DNA of 64,000 bases from the NCBI GenBank assembly GCA_021209875.1, contig JAGYVD010000003.1, forward strand, positions 5,332,001 to 5,396,000. Direction: 5' to 3'. The DNA is from Rosellinia necatrix (lineage: Eukaryota > Ascomycota > Sordariomycetes > Xylariales > Xylariaceae). How positions within the stretch are numbered: position 1 is the first letter of the stretch; the number at the start of each line of letters is the position of its first letter. The notes beneath the pieces were generated by a model. It was not told the DNA's origin. It saw only the letters and a list, made by a program, of their open reading frames with translations, and ran no database searches. The position numbers were made by a program, and so were the translations under genes. Below, piece after piece: positions 56,469 to 64,000 of this stretch.

Positions 56469-58630
56469 ATGGACCCCCTCACAGCTGTCGGTTTGGCCAG
56501 CAACATCATCCAGTTCGTCCAGTTCACGTGGAGCTTGATCCAAACCGCCGTCGAGATTCGTGCACGTCGGCTTGAGGAGCTCCAAACCGAAAGCTACAGG
56601 TTACAACTCAACCAGTCAGCCAAGCTTGACCAGATCGTGACTGCGCTACGATGTTCAGAGCAGCATATCGAGCAAGTCCGGCACCGAAACCAATCAGGCA
56701 TGGTCTTGGTCGGGGAGTTGATGGCTCTCGAGCAGCAGATCTCGGCATTATCTCTTTCACAGGGAGAAGTCGCGGAGGAGCAAGTCGTTCTAAAGAGCCT
56801 GAGTTTCGAGACCCGACCGGTCCGGCACGAATCGATCCCAGAAGCCTATAAGAAAACATTCAGATGGGTTTATCATTTGGAGGGGGTTGCTCCAAGCGCA
56901 GCGATATCTCTACGAACACCAGAGATGGCCCTACTTGGCTACGAAGGCGTCTCAGGGCGACTGGTTAGTAGAAGAGATTGAGAAACGTGCTTGCGGTGTC
57001 TTCCTCTGGGTCTTCCTTGTCACCAAGATGCTTCGCGAAGGCCTTACCAACCGGGATGGTTTTTCGGATATCTGCCGGCGTTTAGAGAGCTTCACAATTG
57101 AGCTTGATGCTTTCTTCCGACATATTTTAAATTCGGTTGACCCTTTCTATCATAACAAGATGGCGACAACGCTGCAGATGACGATCGCAACCGAAGAGCC
57201 TTTGCACGCTAATTATGGCGTACCACTTCCATGATCAGGGTTATGTTACGGAAGATTATGTTTTCCATCTTCCAGTAGAACCATACACCCTGGAGGAGGA
57301 CGAAGAGCTTAGAGAACAGATGACGTGGTGGTTGAACAGCCGGTCCCGTGGGCTTCTGGAAATGAATCGAGAGACCGGCATTGTTACCTTCTTGCACCGA
57401 ACCGTCAGGGACTTCCTGAAAACTCGAGAGATGCTGGACTTCCTCGCTGATAAAACTTCTTCTGACTTCAACCTCCCCCTCTGCCTCCTTCAGGTGTACA
57501 CGGCAATCATTAAGAGAACCGACTTCAAGGAGCAGCTGATACGGTATGCCTTCGGCAGGTATGGGAGGGGTTACTTACAATCCTTGACAGCGAATGCCAT
57601 AGCTCGCGCGGTAGAGGTAGAGGATTCACATCCTTCTCACACCGTTGCATACAGGATTATAGAGGAGCTCGATCGCATTATGCCGCTGAAATTTCGCCAG
57701 ACGAGGGTAATATTCGCGCATAAGAATTACAAGGTTCTCGTCCGAGAGCAGTTGGTGGTCAGTCAGCATGTGGGCTTTCTCTCCTGGAAGCTGCCGAACG
57801 ACCCAGACTATTTCTTGGACTCGGAGTGTCCGTTCATTACCCGCATCGTGGTTGACAATGGCAGTATTGGGGAGCGTGGTCCGCTCATATTATGGCGGAG
57901 GCGCGGCGTCGAGATGCTGCGTTTGATATTAGAAACCCAGAACCTGGACCCCAGAAGGCTGCGTCCCAACGAGACGCTGTGGAGCCTGGGTCCGCTGCGG
58001 CTTGTGACGCCTTGGGCCTTCTTCATTTATCACACGTTATTATGGGGTCACGAGACAGCCAAAGTAAGAGAAGAACAGGTCTGGAGTCTCCTTGAGAACA
58101 ACATCCTCTCCATGCTTCTGCGTAAAGGCCAGAATTCTAATATTTCAATCTGGGATAACAATGTCCGGGGCTTAGACGCCTTCGAGCTATACCTAGATCT
58201 GGCCTTCAAGGTGCCTTCTGATACTGCTCGCGAGACGCTCTATCTTCGGATACTCGGAGAACTCTTGAGTAGTATTAGACCGGCAAACCCAGAATGCATG
58301 AGTTTCTTTACCCAGCTAGAAACCACGCATACCGCGGGGTTACAGGCGTGCGATACCAGGTTTCTAATCGAAGTAACCGATATGCTGCTCTCTACGATCA
58401 ACTGCTTCGGGGCATCAACCCGCGCGACGGAAATTAGGGCCGCAGCAGGGACAGTGGTGGAGGCAGTATTCTCGGCAGAAACATGTAAGCGTTTTAAGAC
58501 CCAATACCCCAAGATCGCATGGACCCGGGGTCGAGGGCTGAAAAAGAGAAAAGCGGATATGGAACTGCAGAGGGACACAGCGAAGACCTCGAAAACATCC
58601 TCGACTAGTCCTTCTGACCGGATAACATGA
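56469..58630 (+). pseudogene. Relic of a STAND/NLR (NACHT-type) protein lacking its NTPase core
   Basis: Three plus-strand frames in successive registers form one protein trace. Part 1 (56469-about 56880) begins MDPLTAVGLASNIIQFVQF, the N-terminal helix typical of fungal NLR-like proteins, and ends FRWVYHLEG, the stretch normally just before the NACHT domain. Part 2 (about 56888-57225, +1 frame) resumes at GDWLVEEIEKRACGVFLWVFLVTKMLREGL, which in intact homologues comes after the NACHT/winged-helix part. So the P-loop and Walker B region, several hundred residues, is missing. Part 3 (57215-58630, again +1) continues YHFHDQGYVTEDYVFHLP, TFLHRTVRDFLKTREML and a long C-terminal domain without further stops. 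The 16 bases between parts 1 and 2 cannot be an intron. Intact relatives act in fungal self/non-self recognition or host-microbe surveillance. The last 471 codons remain open, so loss may be recent. Confidence 0.78.
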
Positions 58631-59056
58631 CTGGCGAAGCGTGGCATCTTATTAAGTTATGGGCAAGAAGGTCAACAGCGCGGTCGGACTTCGGTCATAT
58701 TTAAACGGGTTTTTATATTCAAGAGGTTAATATTTCATAAGATATTATTTGTTTCTCTGTTGCAACAATGAAACTAACTACTACGGAAGACCTATATACT
58801 GTGACATTCATCTGTATGTTTATCATACTTAATAAAATAGTTAAACTACGGTTGCTTTAGAGGGAGAAAACCCTTACATTGAGATGATGTATTGTGACTG
58901 GGTCATTAGGGAAGCGGACACCAAAGGCCTAAATTGGCCCCAGTCGCATAAAAAGGGGGTGTAAAATTGTCTGTGTAAATTTTGAAGCTTCACTTCTGCA
59001 GCTGGTTTTTGGCACCGATGATTTTATGAATTACTTGAAATTGATTTCTATATTTT
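58631..59056. other. AT-rich intergenic DNA
   Basis: No gene is seen between the NLR relic and the repeat family that follows. Confidence 0.5.
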
Positions 59057-59402
59057 TAATAAGTATTTATGTGTTGGGTCACATCAAATACAACAAAGAC
59101 TTCAAATTGGGACCGAGTATGTGACTTATTCACTAAGTAGGATTGATGCTAAGTGTAAGGGCTAGCGACACGCAAGAAATAGTATTTGTATGCTGGATTG
59201 CAGCAAATACAACAAGACTTCAGAATGAGGACCAAATATGTGACTGATTGACTAGGGAGAAAAGAGGGTGAATGTAAGGGCTTGCGACACTCGGGTAATA
59301 GTACTTATGTGCTGAACACAGCAAATACGACAAGGCTTCAAAATGAGGACCAAATATGTGACTGATTAATTAGGTAGGAAATAAGGTGAAGCAATATAGC
59401 AG
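59057..59402. repeat. Degenerate tandem repeat, three units of about 118 bp
   Basis: Three diverged copies (59057-59176, 59177-59296, 59297-59402) share AGCAAATACAACAAG-like and GGACC-x-ATATGTGACTGATT-like blocks. The GGACC core falls at about 59110, 59229 and 59346, so the period is 117-119 bases. Confidence 0.8.
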
Positions 59403-59499
59403 TCGAAAAACGAAGTTGTAGATGGATGGAGACCCTAGTAATTAACACGAAGCCCACCGTAGTAAGTAACCACTTGACATTATAGGTCGTACCTCCCCT

Positions 59500-59930
59500 T
59501 ACATACGGCCAAATATCTCTCCTACAAGCACCGTCGAGAAAAAAACTATCCGTAGACTTTTTTATACCTAAAGAATTTTTATTTTAATATTCGAACCGAA
59601 TATTTTTTTTCCCATAATATTATCACCGGCTAATACTTCTTAACCTGACCCTTTTTAAAACGCCCCAGCCTTTACACAAGTAACTAGCACTCGTGCACGT
59701 AGTATTATTAAACGTATTATTTAAACCGTAACTTAACCTAAATTCCGATGTATCCCCGTCGTATATCGTAATAAATTAATTAAATAATAAAAGTCTGTAT
59801 AAGTTTTCTTCTTTTCCGACCTGGCAGAAGAACTAGCGAGCCGTACGCTCTAGCCGTTTGTATAAGAACTCTATATATACGTACGTACGGGAACTTTCCG
59901 GGGAATCTCCATTATAATTATTATATTAAA
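59500..59930. other. Strongly AT-rich, TA-rich island
   Basis: This stretch between dispersed copies of the repeat is dominated by TAATAT/TTTTAT/TATTAT words with few G residues on the plus strand. It contains no meaningful frame. The composition resembles repeat DNA changed by repeat-induced point mutation, but no index was computed. Confidence 0.5.
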
Positions 59931-59992
59931 TGTCTTTCCCGCGGTAGGAAACCAAAAGGCAAACCGCGCAGGGGGAATTCGAATACTGTCTT

Positions 59993-60150
59993 GTAAGGGC
60001 CAGCGGCACTCAAAATAATAGTATTGTATTGCTGGATACAGCGAATACGACAAGGATTCCAAATTGGGACCAATATGTGACTTAGTTGCTCTCGTAGTAA
60101 GAAAGAGGGTGAAGCTAATGATACAGCGATTTGTAAGTAGGGTCTTGCCC
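59993..60150. repeat. Fourth copy of the 118-bp repeat, with 3' extension
   Basis: Contains AGCGAATACGACAAGGATTCC and GGGACCAATATGTGACTTAG (core at about 60066), then GAAGCTAATGATACAGCGATT and GTAAGTAGGGTC, a 3' block shared with the fifth copy. Confidence 0.78.
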
Positions 60151-60384
60151 GTGGGTGTCAGTGGGTCCTTTGGTGGATCCTTTGGTGGGTCTGTTTTAAG
60201 TATAACCCAGCGCGGTGCCAGCGGATCCTCTAGTGTGATACGGCCTTTGAGTGGCGACCGGAGCCTTTCGGCATAGCAGCTTGATTACTCGGGAGTGGTC
60301 AGGATGCCGGGATTAACCAGTGGCCGCAGGCTATCACGATTGTCAATAGAAGCTCACTAGCGGGGGTGGGTGGAACATACTCGA

Positions 60385-60520
60385 TAATATGTTTAATCGT
60401 ATTTGCTGAATCAGCGAATATGACAAGGCTTCCAATGTAGGACCAGATATGTGACTGAATTGACTGGGGATGAAAGAAGGTGAAGCTAATTATACAGCGA
60501 TTCGTAAGTAGGGTCCTTGG
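60385..60520. repeat. Fifth copy of the 118-bp repeat, with 3' extension
   Basis: Contains AGCGAATATGACAAGGCTTCC and GGACCAGATATGTGACTGAA (core at about 60439), then GAAGCTAATTATACAGCGATT and GTAAGTAGGGTC as in copy four. Confidence 0.78.
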
Positions 60521-60815
60521 GACCCTGTGGGTACTCCTGTACCTTAACAGGATATTGGTAACGACAGTCGAGCGGGTGTTTGAAGGAGATTGTTTAAAGG
60601 TTCGTAGATTCGCTGTTAATTATAGAATGACTGTGACGGTATGTAAATAGGTGCAAGGCGGTAAGTGCTCGGCTTGATAACGTTTTGCTTTTGTCTCTAG
60701 GAACGATCGATCGTGTTGTAATCTTGGTGTTGTGGCTGTAGTGTGGTGTTCTTTATTAAGGAAAGGAGGAAAAGAGAAGGGGAACAAGAAATCAACAATC
60801 ATGGAATTTATAGGG

Positions 60816-61045
60816 CCTCAAGAGCAGAGCTCGGGGTCCGTACTTCCCTATTGTAAATGTCTGAACTACCTAGGTAGGCGCTCTGTCTCTGCCATCCGTA
60901 GGTGGTGCCTGCTTCCATCTTGGTTTGTTGATTGTGCCTCCCGCCAGTCCGTCGTCTGCACGCATTTGAGGGAGGTGGGCTGCCTACCCAGGTAGTTCAG
61001 ACTTTTATCACAGGGAAGTACGAACCTCGGGTTCTCCTGTTGAGA
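60816..61045. mobile_element. MITE-like element with long terminal inverted repeats
   Basis: The left arm (60816-60878) includes GTACTTCCCTATTGTAAATG and CTGAACTACCTAGGTAGGC. The right arm (60982-61045), read as its reverse complement, gives GTACTTCCCTGTGATAAAAG and CTGAACTACCTGGGTAGGC. The arms are about 60 bases with roughly five out of six positions matching, and the spacer is about 100 bases. The size and lack of coding content fit a miniature inverted-repeat transposable element. A clear target-site duplication was not found. Confidence 0.68.
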
Positions 61046-63768
61046 TCTCAAAAATGATAGGCCAGTGGGAAGCACGGTCAATAAGGCAATAATATGGGAG
61101 CAGGTGTTACCTCGAGACGGCAATCGTAGCAAGTGAAAATTCCAAGACGATTGAGAAAGCAGGGTTGGTTTCGGCGCGGTTTCTTGGAAATTATAATCAA
61201 GGGAACTACTTAGTTGGAAGTAGCCCATATAGGAGTGGTCCTACCACACATGGAGGCAAGCCAAAATCGCACTTTCACGCATGGGAATAATTGGGGATAG
61301 AGGGGAATGGCGACCTAGAATGCCGAAGTAGATAGAAAGAAATAGGTAGGTAGGTATGCTCGTCTTTGCCCATCAGGTCGCAACAAGGTAGGGCACAGCC
61401 CCTCCCTATGCCCCCTTTTTTACGCAGCTCGGGATTTAGCGTAAAACCCGGAAGTGGCCATGTGTGCGCGATAGACGCTTAGAGCTATGTTCATACCATA
61501 CGAAATGATATAATAGTTTGCCTTACCTTTGAGGCGGTGTAATGGAACTTGTATCCAGTATTAACTGTTTCCCTACAACTGCCTACACCGTTGATAAGGT
61601 TCCTGGACACGGCCCCCACGCCTCGTATTTTATTTTTACTGCTCGAGTCATATTCAAATTACGACAGAAATGCAACAATCCAGTGTCAGGAACCATAGTC
61701 TCGTGGGGGCTAACGCTGCGGCCAGATCCCCCTACAGTCGTTTGCCCTGTAATTAGCGGTGTAGTAGCACGATAGGTTAATACGAAATACAGTCTTGTGT
61801 ACCACGCCGAGCTAATGAAGCTCACGGCCAGATCGGCTGTGATTTGCCAGTGTTGCTGCGGAGGTACGACGGTAGATTTCTGTTGTTCAATTTCACATCA
61901 GTTATGCAGGTCCTGAGACACAAAGGCCCAAAGAGGGTCCAAGATGTCTGTCTACTTCGATGGTCTTGTTATATGTTGAATAACTTGCCAATTGCTTGGA
62001 GGCGCTATTGTTAACTCTATAGTATGTAACACCTCCGGCTGCGCCCCTTTTAGACTAGTCACCGTATAACTGGAGGGTGTTTCCAAATCGCTAATAGAGC
62101 GAAGGAAGTGGTTCATGTTAGGAGTGACCTGCTTACTGGAGACTTCATTTTCTTGAAGCTGGGTGGTCTTGATATGTGCTTTGAGGGGTATGGCGTAACA
62201 ATAGCGAACGGCAGGCATAGGGCGATTTGGTTCCTTCAAACAGTTATTCCAATGACTAAATCACATCTATATATATCTATAGTACACATATTAAACCGTC
62301 GGATCAGAGCCTTATAGATTGAATTAGTGATAAATCCTGCTTTCAGCTTGCTCCATATCCTTGTAGTAAGGTTGCGATTTGTTTAGTTTCTGTGAGAGAA
62401 ATACATTGAATATGGCCTGTATATGGAGTGTGGCTAAGAACCCCCACTACTATTTACATGGTACTACATATCCTAATAATTATATCATGAGACAACGAGG
62501 CCTTGGGCTGTAACAGCAGTTAAGGGTTCCACACCTTAACGGATGCATTATCAGAACACTGCACGGCTGAAGAATTGATCTCATTTTATCGATAATTGAT
62601 TATCATCTGTGTGAAGCAGGTGATCTGCGTTGAAATCATTACATAAGCCGTGTAATACCGGAGGTAGCATGTATTGAGAAGTAATGCAGTAGAAGGCAAG
62701 TAATGGGTTGATTACTCACGGCGGAGTAGCAGTGCGGCGCTTTATCCTTCGGTTTTGCTTGCTGTTAAGATTGGGATGTGTTAGAGATTGAGCTGGGAAG
62801 CTATTCGCGTAATCTTTCGTGATCGTCTGGGCCGATAGGGGCTCCGGCTAGAGGGGAAAAGTGGCACGTATGAAGAATGGTACACATACTAAGCGCTGCC
62901 TACGACTAGGCAAGAGCCAAGCAAGAGCTGTATGGTCTCGACAATGTCCCAAAAGAGCGATCCACGGGCCATGATAAACTGATGAAGGCGAGTACCAGAA
63001 AGGCTACAAATGAATAAACGACAGCACGGTACCTTCTAGCTTGAGAATTTAGTCTTGTGCGGCTAAGCTTTGGGTGCTTATCTTTCATGGAGGATAGCTA
63101 CCTAGGTACTGTCTGCTCGGCTCGTGTTTATCTGAAGTTGAATCGTAGTAATGGATACTCGGGTTAATGCGATATTCTTACGCTATCAGTGATGTGCTGA
63201 ACAGCCAGCTATGATATAGTAGCGTAGCCGACATGTCACATAAATCGATCCTTGTTCATACGAAGGCAGCTCCAGGGCCGAGACTATTTTATTGCATTTG
63301 CTATACGTACGTCCTGTAAGAATAGATTCGTGCCAGTCATGTAACTCTGTAGCGTTGAGCCTGCCCAGCCAGGCAGGCTGGCTACCCATCGTCGCATCTT
63401 GCCTGCGGGGGGCTTGCAGAGCCCAGCTCAAAGGTCACCGCCCACAACTGGAACTCCCGAGATACCTCAAAACAGGCCCCCACGAAGGACTAAAGACCCA
63501 TGTAGATTCATACGAGTTCAGTATCATGTAGGCTAGGGCTTGGCACCTTAGGCTTACTCGAGGGGAGGGCGGCGCGTCACTCGTGGCTGAGTGTTTGGGT
63601 AAGAATGTAACATAACGTTCTCACATGGGCGGCTGGCCGGAACCAATGCTGTCGGATTTCCGCGGAAGTGGCATTTTTCTCTCAGTCCTGCGGAAGAGGG
63701 TTCAAGTTAAAAACTAGATGGTGGGAATGTTCGTCCTTACTATCGCCGTGCCCTAAGGTTTTGTCAAC
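61046..63768. other. 2.7-kb region without a recognised gene
   Basis: Short open frames (61542-61775, 62108-62317 and minus 61952-62239) have ordinary composition but no support from start context, splicing or families I know. AT-rich in the middle (about 62230-62700). The last 150 bases form the upstream region of the next gene. Confidence 0.45.
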
Positions 63769-64000
63769 ATGAAGTCGCGAGGACCAGGAGGCGTGAAAAC
63801 ATACTTCTTGGCGCCTAACGAGGATTATCCCCCCGAAGGCCCAATAGCCCTCGGTGGGATTTTAACCGACCCGTTTGAACCCGGAACATGCATTAATCCA
63901 GATACCCCAACCGTCCTACCAAGTTCTGTCCCGGTCTATAAGACGAGCAAAAGCGATTGGAGAGATGAGGCGGGGTGTCGCAAAGGCGTTAACTTTGGTG
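63769..64000 (+). CDS. N-terminus of a fungal protein of unknown function (cut by window end)
   Basis: The frame opens at ATG 63769 (CAACATGAAG) and stays open to the window edge, giving 77 residues. The segment TYFLAPNEDYPPEGPIALGG, then ILTDPFEPGTCIN and VYKTSKSDW, matches the N-terminus of a large group of filamentous-fungus proteins that I recall as starting 'YFLxPNxDxPPDGPIALGNII'. Members are frequently multicopy and uncharacterised. No signal peptide or transmembrane segment is visible in this part. Its position next to an NLR relic and repeats suggests an accessory gene. The family match is from memory and the function is unknown. Confidence 0.72.
   Translation, partial: MKSRGPGGVKTYFLAPNEDYPPEGPIALGGILTDPFEPGTCINPDTPTVLPSSVPVYKTSKSDWRDEAGCRKGVNFG

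Overview
This window is nuclear DNA of a filamentous ascomycete (Pezizomycotina). The evidence is short spliced genes with GT...AG introns and CTAAC-type branch points, fungal-type proteins (a CreB deubiquitinase, a fungal U2AF small subunit, a relic of a fungal STAND/NLR protein, a GPI-type wall protein) and a Tad1-like LINE relic. The many ACCTACC/GGTAGGT intergenic runs remind me of Sordariomycetes, but that placement is only an impression. I count 17 protein-coding models (two cut by the window edges) and one NLR pseudogene. No rRNA, tRNA or CRISPR array was recognised.

Layout. 1-277: the 3' end of the F-actin capping protein beta gene. 278-10387: about 10 kb without a supportable gene, full of microsatellites. 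10388-19807: an NAD-dependent epimerase-like protein, a lipocalin-like protein, a two-CBS-domain protein (minus strand) and the mitochondrial phosphate carrier. 19808-27245: gene-poor, with a 7-bp G-rich minisatellite, an AT-leaning GNAT acetyltransferase gene and a decayed LINE. 27246-33643: creB, then YOS1 (minus strand, four tiny exons) and ALG12, the last two head to head. 37274-40915: a 1194-residue conserved fungal protein of unknown function. 42942-51090: an Osh6/7-type lipid-transfer protein (eight exons), U2AF35 (minus), a PaiA-like GNAT and an SDR-like protein (minus). 53117-55597: an unrecognised 257-residue protein and a predicted GPI-anchored secreted protein. 56469-64000: accessory-looking DNA holding an NLR relic that lacks its NACHT core, a degenerate repeat family of about 118 bp, an AT-rich island, a MITE-like inverted repeat and the start of another gene.

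The genes are mostly unrelated housekeeping functions and not a cluster. The one thematic grouping is secretory: YOS1 (ER-Golgi transport) and ALG12 (N-glycan assembly in the ER) share a 660-bp divergent promoter region, with the ORP lipid-transfer gene farther along. The most unusual signals are a 14-nt microexon that splits the catalytic cysteine codon of CreB, low-complexity insertions in five otherwise conserved proteins, CAG repeats immediately 5' of two start codons, and the repeat/relic landscape of the last 7 kb. I found no convincing new multi-gene system. All exon boundaries were set by hand from splice consensus, reading phase and remembered family sequences.
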